Shown here: positions 1-11,928 of the stretch, piece after piece
Layout: the number at the start of each line of letters is the position of its first letter
Numbering within the stretch: the first letter of the stretch is position 1
Assembly (NCBI GenBank): GCA_014843695.1
Contig: CM026401.1
Span: forward strand, 52,227,320-52,291,319
Direction of reading: 5' to 3'
Length of the DNA stretch: 64,000 bases
DNA from: Archivesica marissinica
Lineage: Eukaryota > Mollusca > Bivalvia > Venerida > Vesicomyidae
Made by a program: the position numbers and the translations under genes
Notes under the pieces: generated by a model
The model's input: the letters and a program-made list of their open reading frames with translations, nothing else
Databases searched by the model: none
What the model was told of the DNA's origin: nothing

Positions 1-3000
1 TGTCATACACGACATTCTTTGTCATACACGACATTCTTTGTCATACACGACATTCTTTGTCATACACGACATTCTTTGTCATACACGACATTCTTTGTCA
101 TACACGACATTCTTTGTCATACACGACATTCTTTGTCATACACGACATTCTTTGTCGACATTCTTTGTCATACACGACATTCTTTGTCATACACGACATT
201 CTTTGTCATACACGACATTCTTTGTCGACATTCTTTGTCATACACGACATTCTTTGTCATACACGACATTCTTTGTCATACACGACATTCTTTGTCATAC
301 ACGACATTCTTTGTCGACTTCTTTGTCATACACGACATTCTTTGTCACACACGACATTCTTTGTCATACACGACATTCTTTGTCATACACGACATTCTTT
401 GTCATACACGACATTCTTTGTCATACACGACATTCTTTGTCGACATTCTTTGTCATACACGACATTCTTTGTCATACACGACATTCTTTGTCATACACGA
501 CATTCTTTGTCTACACGACATTCTTTGTCATACACGACATTCTTTGTCGACATTCTTTGTCATACACGACATTCTTTGTCATACACGACATTCTTTGTCA
601 TACACGACATTCTTTGTCGACATTCTTTGTCATACACGACATTCTTTGTCATACACGACATTCTTTGTCATACACGACATTCTTTGTCATACACGACATT
701 CTTTGTCGACATTCTTTGTCATACACGACATTCTTTGTCACACACGACATTCTTTGTCACACACGACATTCTTTGTCATACACGACATTCTTTGTCATAC
801 ACGACATTCTTTGTCATACACGACATTCTTTGTCGACATTCTTTGTCATACACGACATTCTTTGTCATACACGACATTCTTTGTCGACATTCTTTGTCAT
901 ACACGACATTCTTTGTCATACACGACATTCTTTGTCATACACGACATTCTTTGTCATACACGACATTCTTTGTCATACACGACATTCTTTGTCATACACG
1001 ACATTCTTTGTCATACACGACATTCTTTGTCGACATTCTTTGTCATACACGACATTCTTTGTCATACACGACATTCTTTGTCATACACGACATTCTTTGT
1101 CGACATTCTTTGTCATATACGACATTCTTTGTCATATACGACATTCTTTGTCATACACGACATTCTTTGTCATACACGACATTCGTTGTCATACACGACA
1201 TTCTTTGTCGACATTCTTTGTCATACACGACATTCTTTGTCATACACGACATTCTTTGTCATACACGACATTCTTTGTCATACACGACATTCTTTTCTTC
1301 GACATTCTTTGTCATACACGACATTCTTTGTCATACACGACATTCTTTGTCATACACGACATTCTTTTCTTCGATATTCTTTGTCATATACGACATTCTT
1401 TGTCATACACGACATTCTTTGTCATACACGACATTCTTTGTCATACACGACATTCTTTGTCATACACCACATTCTTTGTCATACACCACATTCTTTGTCA
1501 TACACCACATTCTTTGTCATACACGACGTTCTTTGTCATACACGACATTCTTTGTCATACACCACATTCTTTGTCATACACGACATTCTTTGTCATACAC
1601 GACATTCTTTGTCATACACGACATTCTTTGTCATACACGACATTCTTTGTCATACACGACATTCTTTGTCATATACGACATTCTTTGTCATACACGACAT
1701 TCTTTGTCATACACGACATTCTTTGTCATACACGACATTCTTTGTCATACACGACATTCTTTGTCATACACGACATTCTTTGTCATACACGACATTCTTT
1801 GTCATACACGACATTCTTTGTCATACACGACATTCTTTTTTGTCATACACGACATTCTTTGTCATACACGACATTCTTTGTCATACACGACATTCTTTGT
1901 CCATTCTTTTCATACACGACATTCTTTGTCATACACGACATTCTTTGTCATACACGACATTCTTTGTCATACACGACATTCTTTGTCATACACGACATTC
2001 TTTGTCATACACGACATTCTTTGTCATACACGACATTCTTTGTCGACATTCTTTGTCATACACGACATTCTTTGTCATACACGACATTCTTTGTCATACA
2101 CGACATTCTTTGTCATACACGACATTCTTTGTCATACACGACATTCTTTGTCATACACGACATTCTTTGTCATACACGACATTCTTTGTCATACACGACA
2201 TTCTTTGTCATACACGACATTCTTTGTCGACATTCTTTGACATACACGACATTCTTTGTCATACACGACATTCTTTGTCATACACGACATTCTTTGTCAT
2301 ACACGACATTCTTTGTCGACATTCTTTGTCATACACGACATTCTTTGTCATACATGACATTCTTTGTCATACACGACATTCTTTGTCATACACGACATTC
2401 TTTGTCATACACGACATTCTTTGTCGACATTCTTTGTCATACACGACATTCTTTGTCATACACGACATTCTTTTTCGACATTCTTTGTCATACACGACAT
2501 TCTTTGTCATACACGACATTCTTTGTCATACACGACATTCTTTGTCGACATTCTTTGTCATACACGACATTCTTTGTCATACACGACATTCTTTGTCATA
2601 CACGACATTCTTTGTCATACACGACATTCTTTGTCATACACGACATTCTTTGTCATACACGACATTCTTTGTCATACACGACATTCTTTGTCATACACGA
2701 CATTCTTTGTCATACACGACATTCTTTGTCATACACGACATTCTTTGTCATACACGACATTCTTTGTCGACATTCTTTGTCATACACGACATTCTTTGTC
2801 ATACACGACATTCTTTGTCATACACGACATTCTTTGTCGACATTCTTTGTCATACACGACATTCTTTGTCATACACGACATTCTTTGTCATACACGACAT
2901 TCTTTGTCATACACGACATTCTTTGTCATACACGACATTCTTTGTCATACACGACATTCTTTGTCATACACGACATTCTTTGTCATACACGACATTCTTT

Positions 3001-6000
3001 GTCATACACGACATTCTTTGTCATACTTTGTCATACACGACATTCTTTGTCATACACGACATTCTTTGTCATACTTTGTCATACACGACATTCTTTGTCA
3101 TACACGACATTCTTTGTCATACACGACATTCTTTGTCATACACGACATTCTTTGTCATACACGACATTCTTTGTCATACACGACATTCTTTGTCATACAC
3201 GACATTCTTTGTCATACACCACATTCTTTGTCATACACCACATTCTTTGTCATACACCACATTCTTTGTCATACACGACATTCTTTGTCATACACGACAT
3301 TCTTTGTCATACACGACATTCTTTGTCGACATTCTTTGTCATACACGACATTCTTTGTCATACACGACATTCTTTGTCATACACGACATTCTTTGTCTTA
3401 CACGACATTCTTTGTCATACACGACATTCTTTGTCGACATTCTTTGTCATACACGACATTCTTTGTCATACACGACATTCTTTGTCATACACGACATTCT
3501 TTGTCGACATTCTTTGTCATACAGGACATTCTTTGTCATACACGACATTCTTTGTCATACACGACATTCTTTGTCATACACGACATTCTTTGTCGACATT
3601 CTTTGTCATACACGACATTCTTTGTCACACACGACATTCTTTGTCACACACGACATTCTTTGTCATACACGACATTCTTTGTCATACACGACATTCTTTG
3701 TCATACACGACATTCTTTGTCATACACGACATTCTTTGTCGACATTCTTTGACATACACGACATTCTTTGTCATACACGACATTCTTTGTCATACACGAC
3801 ATTCTTTGTCATACATGACATTCTTTGTCGACATTCTTTGTCATACACGACATTCTTTGTCATCCACGACATTCTTTTCTTCGACATTCTTTGTCATACA
3901 CGACATTCTTTGTCATACACGACATTCTTTGTCATACACGACATTCTTTGTCGACATTCTTTGTCATACACGACATTCTTTGTCATACACGCAATTCTTT
4001 GTCATACACGACATTCTTTGTCATACACGACATTCTTTGTCGACATTCTTTGTCATACACGACATTCTTTGTCATACACGACATTCTTTGTCGACATTCT
4101 TTGTCGACATTCTTTGTCGACATTCTTTGTCATACACGACATTCGTTGTCATACACGACATTCTTTGTCATACACGACATTCTTTGTCGATATTCTTTGT
4201 CATACACGACATTCTTTGTCATACACGACATTCTTTGTCATACACGACATTCTTTGTCGACATTCTTTGTCATATACTACATTCGTTGTCATACACGACA
4301 TTCTTTGTCATACACGACATTCTTTGTCATACACGACATTCTTTGTCATACACGACATTCTTTGTCATACACGACATTCTTTGTCGACATTCTTTGTCAT
4401 ATACTACATTCTTGTCATACACGACATTCTTGGTCATACACGACATTCTTTGTCATACACGACATTCTTTGTCATACACGACATTCTTTGTCATACACGA
4501 CATTCTTTGTCATACACGACATTCTTTGTCATACACGACATTCTTTGTCATATACTACATTCTTTGTCATACACGACATTCTTTGTCATACACGACATTC
4601 TTTGTCATACACGACATTCTTTGTCATACACGACATTCTTTGTCATACACGACATTCTTTGTCATACACGACATTCTTTGTCATACACGACATTCTTTGT
4701 CATACACGACATTCTTTGTCATACACGACATTCTTTGTCATATACTACATTCTTTGTCATACACGACATTCTTTGTCATACACGACATTCTTTGTCATAC
4801 ACGACATTCTTTGTCATACACGACATTCTTTGTCATACACGACATTCTTTGTCATACACGACATTCTTTGTCATACACGACATTCTTTGTCCTTTGTCAT
4901 ACACGACATTCTTTGTCATACACGACATTCTTTGTCATACACGACATTCTTTGTCATACACGACATTCTTTGTCATACACGACATTCTTTGTCGACATTC
5001 TTTGTCATACACGACATTCTTTGTCGACATTCTTTGTCATATACGACATTCTTTGTCATACACGACATTCTTTGTCATACACGACATTCTTTGTCATACA
5101 CGACATTCTTTGTCGACATTCTTTGTCATACACGACATTCTTTGTCATACACGACATTCTTTGTCATACACGACATTCTTTGTCATACACGACATTCTTT
5201 GTCATACACGACATTCTTTGTCGACATTCTTTGTCATACACGACATTCTTTGTCATACACGACATTCTTTGTCATACACGACATTCTTTTCTACGACATT
5301 CTTTGTCATACACGACATTCTTTGTCATACACGACATTCTTTGTCATACACGACATTCTTTGTCGACATTCTTTGTCATATACGACATTCTTTGTCATAC
5401 ACGACATTCTTTGTCATACACGACATTCTTTGTCATACACGACATTCGTTGTCATACACGACATTCTTTGTCGACATTCTTTGTCATACACGACATTCTT
5501 TGTCATACACGACATTCTTTGTCGACATTCTTTGTCATATACGACATTCTTTGTCATACACGACATTCTTTGTCATACACGACATTCTTTGTCATACACG
5601 ACATTCTTTGTCGATATTCTTTGTCATATACGACATTCTTTGTCATACACGACATTCTTTGTCATACACGACATTCTTTGTCATACACGACATTCTTTGT
5701 CGACATTCTTTGTCATACACGACATTCTTTGTCATACACGACATTCTTTGTCATACACGACATTCTTTGTCATACACGACATTCTTTGTCGACATTCTTT
5801 GTCATACACGACATTCTTTGTCATACACGACATTCTTTGTCATACACGACATTCTTTGTCATACACGACATTCTTTGTCATACACGACATTCTTTGTCGA
5901 CATTCTTTGTCATACACGACATTCTTTGTCATACACGACATTCTTTGTCATACACGACATTCTTTTCTACGACATTCTTTGTCATACACGACATTCTTTG

Positions 6001-6193
6001 TCATACACGACATTCTTTGTCATACACGACATTCTTTGCTTTGTCATACACGACATTCTTTGTCATACACGACATTCTTTGTCATACACGACATTCTTTG
6101 TCATACACGACATTCTTTGTCATACACGACATTCTTTGTCATACACGACATTCTTTGTCATACACGACATTCTTTGTCATTCACGACATTCTT
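1..6193 (+). repeat. 19-bp minisatellite, array A
   Basis: Head-to-tail copies of tgtcatacacgacattctt fill the stretch, roughly 330 units, and the array runs off the left edge of the window. A common shortened unit, tgtcgacattctt (13 bp), lacks the six bases atacac. Rare variants cluster locally: accacattc around 1460-1575 and 3215-3255, tcttttcttcgac near 1290, 1360 and 3870, and cttttctacgac near 5290 and 5960. The unit has no stop codon in any forward frame, and both 19 and 13 leave remainder 1 modulo 3. All three forward frames therefore stay open for about 6.2 kb and encode the same 19-residue repeat; this is not evidence for a gene. Confidence 0.98.
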
Positions 6194-6416
6194 CACACTG
6201 GTGTGACAAATGCGATCATAATTTCCACATATGACTTGTGACAAGTGTGACAGACAAGCAATCAGAGTGGTAGTCACATGATATGTTTCGCACAGTAGCT
6301 GGTCAGTGGACCAGTTGTTAAAACGCTGGACTTGTAATCCAGTGGTCACAGATTCGATTCCCCGCTATTCCATACTAAAATGACGTACGGATAAGATTTT
6401 TAATAAAACGAGTTCT
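6194..6416 (+). repeat. Duplicated 223-bp flank, copy 1, with truncated SINE-A head
   Basis: This non-satellite block sits between the two 19-bp arrays and recurs at 7966-8188, an offset of exactly 1772. I see one substitution (t at 6300, g at 8072). From about 6295 it holds a tRNA-like SINE head with an A-box-like gaccagttgtta, an anticodon loop reading cttgtaa (TGT, Thr-like) and a B-box-like gattcgattcc. The SINE breaks off at agttct, where the second array begins; the shared ttct suggests microhomology at the junction. Confidence 0.93.
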
Positions 6417-7965
6417 TTGTCATACACGACATTCTTTGTCGACATTCTTTGTCATATACGACATTCTTTGTCATACACGACATTCTTTGTCATACACGAC
6501 ATTCTTTGTCATACACGACATTCTTTGTCGACATTCTTTGTCATACACGACATTCTTTGTCATACACGACATTCTTTGTCATACACGACATTCTTTGTCA
6601 TACACGACATTCTTTGTCATACACGACATTCTTTGTCGACATTCTTTGTCATACACGACATTCTTTGTCATACACGACATTCTTTGTCATACACGACATT
6701 CTTTTCTACAATTCTTTGTCATACACGACATTCTTTGTCATACACGACATTCTTTGTCATACACGACATTCTTTGTCGACATTCTTTGTCATATACGACA
6801 TTCTTTGTCATACACGACATTCTTTGTCATACACGACATTCTTTGTCATACACGACATTCTTTGTCATACACGACATTCTTTGTCATACACGACATTCTT
6901 TGTCATACACGACATTCTTTGTCATACACGACATTCTTTGTCGACATTCTTTGTCATACACGACATTCTTTGTCATACACGACATTCTTTGTCATACACG
7001 ACATTCTTTGTCATACACGACATTCTTTGTCATACACGACATTCTTTGTCATACACGACATTCTTTGTCATACACGACATTCTTTGTCATACACGACATT
7101 CTTTGTCGACATTCTTTGTCATATACGACATTCTTTGTCATACACGACATTCTTTGTCATACACGACATTCTTTGTCATACACGACATTCTTTGTCATAC
7201 ACGACATTCTTTGTCGACATTCTTTGTCATACACGACATTCTTTGTCATACACGACATTCTTTGTCATACACGACATTCTTTGTCGACATTCATTGTCAT
7301 ATACGACATTCTTTGTCATACACGACATTCTTTGTCATACACGACATTCTTTGTCATACACGACATTCTTTGTCATACACGACATTCTTTGTCGATATTC
7401 TTTGTCATATACGACATTCTTTGTCATACACGACATTCTTTGTCATACACGACATTCTTTGTCATACACGACATTCTTTGTCGACATTCTTTGTCATACA
7501 CGACATTCTTTGTCATACACGACATTCTTTGTCATACACGACATTCTTTGTCATACACGACATTCTTTGTCATACACGACATTCTTTGTCGACATTCTTT
7601 GTCATACACGACATTCTTTGTCATACACAACATTCTTTGTCATACACGACATTCTTTGTCATACACGACATTCTTTGTCATACACGACATTCTTTGTCAT
7701 ACACGACATTCTTTTCTACGACATTCTTTGTCATACACGACATTCTTTGTCATACACGACATTCTTTGTCATACACGACATTCTTTGTCATACACGACAT
7801 TCTTTGTCATACACGACATTCTTTTCTACGACATTCTTTGTCATACACGACATTCTTTGTCATACACGTTATTCTTTGTCATACACGACATTCTTTGTCA
7901 TACACGACATTCTTTGTCGACATTCTTTGTCATACACGACATTCCTTGTCATACACGACATTCTT
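6417..7965 (+). repeat. 19-bp minisatellite, array B
   Basis: Same 19-bp unit and same 13-bp short variant as the array at 1-6193, about 85 units. Private variants such as cttttctacgac (near 6700, 7710, 7825) also occur near 5290 and 5960, so this array looks copied from the right-hand part of the first one. Open frames of 509-529 codons here are repeat by-products. Confidence 0.97.
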
Positions 7966-8188
7966 CACACTGGTGTGACAAATGCGATCATAATTTCCAC
8001 ATATGACTTGTGACAAGTGTGACAGACAAGCAATCAGAGTGGTAGTCACATGATATGTTTCGCACAGTAGCGGGTCAGTGGACCAGTTGTTAAAACGCTG
8101 GACTTGTAATCCAGTGGTCACAGATTCGATTCCCCGCTATTCCATACTAAAATGACGTACGGATAAGATTTTTAATAAAACGAGTTCT
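7966..8188 (+). repeat. Duplicated 223-bp flank, copy 2
   Basis: Near-identical to 6194-6416. Unlike the first copy it continues without a break into the body of a SINE-A (to about 8290). It is therefore the likelier original, and the first copy is a truncated duplicate. Confidence 0.93.
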
Positions 8189-8290
8189 CGTGTCTGTGTT
8201 TGGCGCGATGCACGTAAAAGATCCGGAGAAGACTGTGGAATGGGTATCTGTCTGTACCATTGCACCATCCTCCACAATCTAAAATGACAA
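8067..8290 (+). mobile_element. SINE-A (tRNA-Thr-like head), diverged copy
   Basis: tRNA-like head at about 8067-8143 with loop cttgtaa (anticodon TGT) and B-box-like gattcgattcc. The SINE-A body follows: ctcgtgtctgtgtttggcgc, then gcacgtaaaagatccggaga, then tggaatgggtatctgtctg, then caccatcctccacaatct. The conserved 3' end (gggcaaccggtagcgac in better copies) is missing, so the copy is old or 3' truncated. SINE-A is my local label for a family with 12 copies in this window. Confidence 0.85.
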
Positions 8291-8799
8291 ACATACAAAT
8301 ACAACAAACAAAACGATTGAACATATAACAATACATTGACATGTGTTCACGAGACGAAACATGTGCAAAATTGATCCGGGAAACATCGACCATTTCTGTC
8401 TCTAACGTCTATTGCCGAGTATCCCCGATTCAATACCGTCGTATACAACACAGGGAACGATGATAAATTAATTGGAATGGCTATAAACGCATCCGCTAAG
8501 ACGAACTATGTGTGTATTATGGCAAACCGTTCACGTTATATAACTCCGATGTATTTTAAATCAAAATGTAGCATAAAATAGCTTCTTTTATGGCAGTTTG
8601 CCGCGAGCTGATGATTTTGATGGTGTACTGTTGTCTGGAAGTTCTTATCAAATGATTAACATGTTGACTGATTGTGTTTGAGGTCAATGTGATGCAGGTT
8701 ATGTACACTTGGTTCTTCGCCCTTATAATACCTTGATTTGAAGAAATCAAATGACTGAGTCAGCTCATAGTGTGTACTTAAATAGTTGTTGGATTGATC
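8291..8799. other. No recognisable feature
   Basis: Low-copy, AT-rich DNA between two SINE-A copies. Only short open frames without recognisable motifs are present. Confidence 0.6.
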
Positions 8800-9090
8800 C
8801 AGACGGACCTGTAGTTCAGTGGTTAACACGTTGGACTGGTAATCCAGGGATCGCAGATTCGATCCCCCGTCTGACCATAATAAAATTACCAGTCTTTCAG
8901 TTGGGACTTTAAACCGAGGTCTCGTGTCGGTGCTTTACACCGTGCATGTAAAAAAAAACAGAGGATACTCTGGAATGGGTCTCTGTCTCAATTATTGCAC
9001 TATCCTCCAACAATTTAAAATGATTAATCTCTCCAGGAGGCGTCGCTCATATGGACAACCGGTAGAGACGATAAATAAACGTAAACACAG
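8800..9090 (+). mobile_element. SINE-A, full length
   Basis: Head starts with agacggacctgtagttcagt. The A box is tagttcagtgg, the anticodon loop ctggtaa gives GGT (tRNA-Thr-like), and the B box is gattcgatccc. The body contains aaaccgaggtctcgtgtcgg and gcactatcctcc. It ends with aggaggcgtcgctcatatgg, a short gtcgct...agagac inverted repeat and an ataaataaacgt tail. The A and B boxes are the internal RNA polymerase III promoter expected of a tRNA-derived SINE. No clear target-site duplication was found. Confidence 0.93.
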
Positions 9091-9130
9091 ACATATATCC
9101 ATAAACACTATGGTGAATATCAGCACGAGG

Positions 9131-9345
9131 CAAGCAGTGGTCCAGTTGTAGTGCGTCTGATTTGGAATCGAACAGTCACGGGTTCGATACTCGGTCAAGC
9201 CACGTATGTAGTGTCATTGAGCAAGGCACCTCACACACATTGCTTAGTACTGGTTAACCGCTTAGTTCGGCTAAGCCTTCCCAGGAAAATATGTGTATGT
9301 CCCCGCAAGGGGTATGACATTGATGGGAATACATACATACACACA
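9131..9345 (+). mobile_element. SINE-B (tRNA-derived)
   Basis: tRNA-like head from about 9137 (tggtccagttgtagtgcgtc, B box gggttcgatac), a loop tttggaa that would read TGG, and a body with gagcaaggcacctcacacac and agtactggttaaccgctta. The 3' tail is tgtccccgcaaggggtatga followed by catacatac repeats. A minus-strand copy lies at 10252-10491. The tail matches the 3' end of the LINE remnant at 61271-61330. Which tRNA gave rise to the head is uncertain because the anticodon stem is imperfect. Confidence 0.87.
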
Positions 9346-9361
9346 GTAGCTCTTTTTAATC

Positions 9362-9535
9362 CACATACGTTTGGAGTCTGGACAAGTTGTTTCGGGTTCA
9401 AAATATATTACTTTGATAGTGGCGATATGCAATATGCTTGGATATGGCCTACAATTTGTGTAGGTATACTGTCAAGCCTATGGTTTATCAAGATGGTGAA
9501 CACGAAACCACGTGTCCAGACCCCAAGCGTCTGTG
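9362..9535. mobile_element. MITE with ~38-bp imperfect terminal inverted repeats and 8-bp flanking repeat (hAT-like)
   Basis: The left end (acgtttggagtctggaca at 9367) matches the reverse complement of the right end (tgtccagaccccaagcgt, 9513-9530), and the match extends inward to gtttcgggttca / gtttcgtgttca. The ends are flanked by ttttaatc (9354-9361) and atttaatc (9536-9543), an 8-bp direct repeat with one mismatch. Eight-base target duplications with termini starting CA are typical of hAT elements, but the class call is inference. There is no coding capacity. Confidence 0.65.
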
Positions 9536-9587
9536 ATTTAATCCTGTTCGGGCTATCTGCCTTTGCTATTTTCATAGTTTGTAGAAG

Positions 9588-9665
9588 TATGCGATGGTCC
9601 AGTAGTAATACGCTAGCCCTACCATTTCTAAGGTTATGGGTTCGATCCCGTGCCATGACACCGAA
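9588..9665 (+). mobile_element. tRNA-like SINE head fragment
   Basis: gatggtccagtagtaatacg resembles an A-box region and gggttcgatcccgtgcca a B-box region, with about 35 bp between them. No known body from this window follows. It is a fragment of a tRNA-derived SINE rather than a tRNA gene, since no acceptor stem can be paired. Confidence 0.55.
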
Positions 9666-9721
9666 ACATGTCCTATATCATATATACCCAGTACAATGAC
9701 TCACTGACACCACTATTAAAA

Positions 9722-9952
9722 GGTTTAAACTTTAATTATTTGACAACGATTGCGAAGCAAGTTCTAACAACTTATATTAATCACTCTCGTTGGCGTGGAT
9801 GAAAGCGTATATGTGGTCATTCGTGTGGGAGGAAACCGGAGTACCCGGAGAAACCACACCTGTCCGATATGGCGACCACCGTACCATCTCACATACTTCC
9901 CGGTCCGAGGATCGAACCGGGGTTGCATTGGTGAGAAGCTAATCAGACACTA
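9722..9952 (-). mobile_element. SINE-C (tRNA-derived)
   Basis: On the minus strand the copy reads from a head remnant (agcttctcaccaatgcaacc, ggttcgatcctcgg) through a body with gtgagatggtacggtggtcg, gtactccggtttcctccc and cacacgaatgaccacatata. It ends in the tail gagtgattaatataagttgt, then cttgcttcgcaatcgttg, then aattaaagttt. The A box is missing, so the 5' end is truncated. Other copies: 10882, 14291, 54372, 54826, 62344 and 63094. Confidence 0.88.
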
Positions 9953-10251
9953 TAAAGTGCACACAGTATTGGGTCCTATTAACACGTATATGATGGAATG
10001 ATGTATGAATAGGTGAGTCAATTATCAGTATAGAGGTGAATGTGGGCGATATGGTAATACATTTTTAATGCGGTAGACGAACTTCAAATTGACATTATAT
10101 TGTGAATAATCCCATCTGAATGACACTGGTCAGACGTAGATGAGTCTAAGTACGTGCATAAATGTGCTAATTTGATATGAGTATATGCACGATTTTGAAA
10201 TAGTTGTGAAAACAGGAGTCGTGGTCAATGCGTACTTTCAGCATGGTGCAT

Positions 10252-10491
10252 TCCATTTGTATTGAGTTGTATGTATGTATGTTCCATTAATGTCAAACCC
10301 CTTGCGGGGACCTAGACATGTTTTCCTGGACAGAATTTGCCGACCTAAGTGGTTAACCAGTACTAAGCAATGTGTGTGAGGTGCCTTGCTCAATGACACT
10401 ACATACGTGGCCTGACCGAGTATCGAACCCGGGACTGTTCGATTCCAAATCAGACGCTCTACCACTGGACCACGGACGCCGCACTTACTAA
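10252..10491 (-). mobile_element. SINE-B, minus strand
   Basis: Reverse complement of the family at 9131. It has head tggtccagtggtagagcgtc, B box gggttcgatac, body gagcaaggcacctcacacac, and tail aacatgtctaggtccccgca followed by catacatac repeats at the left edge. It keeps a better A-box region than the plus copy. Confidence 0.88.
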
Positions 10492-10728
10492 CCTTTGCTT
10501 TCCATTCATGTTTTGTTGGTAGCTTAATGTCCGATAGAAAGATTTCCAAAATGAGTTGTAGATCGTACATATGTAATTATTCGGGTAACAGTGTAAAATA
10601 TGAAACGGGTTTGTTTATGTGGTTAAAGTCGCCAGCAGCTTAGGTCACACTTCAGTATTGCATGCACTGATTCGCTGATGGGCACATGTGGAAAGAACCG
10701 ACATACCGCAAGCCAGATGCATACACCC

Positions 10729-10800
10729 CGAGTGGGTTTCGAACCTAAATCGGCGAGGAGCAGGTGATTTGAAGCCATCGAACTTAGCCACTCGTCCATA
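10729..10800 (-). mobile_element. tRNA-like head with long variable region (family F)
   Basis: Reading the minus strand: A-box-like cgagtggctaag, anticodon loop cttcaaa (10768-10774, TCA at positions 34-36), a long variable region, then B box ggttcgaaacc. The layout is that of a type II (Ser/Leu-like) tRNA. A second copy with the same loop is at 58348-58445. Treated as a SINE head, not a functional tRNA. Confidence 0.65.
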
Positions 10801-10881
10801 GACATATATGACATATAAAACGTAATTTGAAAATAAGATATTTATGATAACTGCATTATAGTTTAAGGGTACTAACCAGTG

Positions 10882-11045
10882 CATGGTACGGTGGTCGCCA
10901 GATCGGACAGGTGAGTTTTCTCCAGGTACTCAGGTTTCCCCCACACGAATGGCCACGTATACACATGCATCCGCGTTAACGAGAGTGATTAATATAAGTT
11001 GTTAGAACATTGCGAAATCGTTGTAAAAATAAATAATGTTTAAAA
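10882..11045 (+). mobile_element. SINE-C, 5' truncated
   Basis: Starts within the body (ggtacggtggtcgccagatc) and runs through cacacgaatggccac to the tail gagtgattaatataagttgt and aaaaataaataatgttt. The head with A and B boxes is absent. Confidence 0.85.
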
Positions 11046-11063
11046 GGAAAAATGTCTTACTAC

Positions 11064-11152
11064 GCTAAATTAGTGTTAAGCACTTTTGAACGTATACTTT
11101 CTGTATGAAAAGAGTGCTGTATAAATCTGGTATAATAATAATAATAATAATT
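11064..11152 (+). mobile_element. L2/V-SINE-like 3' tail with (ATA)n
   Basis: The stretch ttaagcacttttgaacgtat, then gaaaagagtgctgtataaat, then a run of ATA triplets (11132-11151) resembles the 3' end shared by L2-type LINEs and V-SINE-like elements (aagcgctatataaat followed by att repeats). No body of such an element can be recognised upstream. Confidence 0.5.
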
Positions 11153-11928
11153 AACAACGATACATCCGTGTTAGGTATGCCATTCTGAAGTTCGGAACAG
11201 TAAAGAGCAACCGGGTCAATTATTTTCTTGTAAAGTCCGACTATATTTAAATGGTTAGTGGAATCATAGACAAGCCATGTAAAAGCAAAACAGAAAGAGC
11301 CTTTCTTTCCATTTTAGAAACGTTAAATAATACAGTTTGTGAGTGGTGTGTTGGCATCGTGTCGCTTTCCAAGATGATGTGTGCTAGATACGTGTTCTGT
11401 GACGCAATTTCCGTTTTATAATCTCCGTGAAATTCGTCCAATTTTCTTAGTAAATGTCATAGTACATGACTTCAGTAGGTCAATAGTACACTTCGAGATA
11501 ATGGAATAGCAATAAACAATGTTTATTAACTCGTAATAAAACCTGACGTTAGGACAATCAAAGCCATTGCTGAATATGGATTCGCAGTTCGCATTAAACC
11601 ATTATACTACAGTTTTAGCCGTCAATGTGTATTTCAATACATTATTTGGTTTGCTATTATACTTCCGTAGTAATGTCCATACAATAGCAACAGGTCTGTT
11701 TAAACCAATTCGTCTAGTTCTTCGACTGATTTAGTCAAACACTTCTCTGACTCTGGTCTTTGGATTTTACGAAGCTCCCCCTTTGCACATTTATATACCC
11801 AGTACGAACTATCGAGCAGTCGCCCTCTATATGATGACTTCCATCAACGCAGAGTCTCCGCAAATGCCCTGATTTGGGTTGTGCTTTACTAGTATCAGCA
11901 CGGCCATTAAAAGTTATTAATCACTGTT
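11153..11928. other. No recognisable feature
   Basis: AT-rich low-copy DNA with small open frames only, none with recognisable motifs. Confidence 0.6.

Noticed and set aside
19..6241. Open frames of more than 2000 codons in all three forward frames
   Set aside because: They arise because the 19-bp and 13-bp units lack stops and have lengths not divisible by 3. All frames give the same peptide, there is no non-repetitive N-terminal domain, and the frames end as soon as the array ends.
9151..9699. 182-codon plus-strand frame as a membrane protein
   Set aside because: It crosses SINE-B, the hAT-like MITE and a tRNA-like fragment, so it is composed of unrelated mobile-element sequence.
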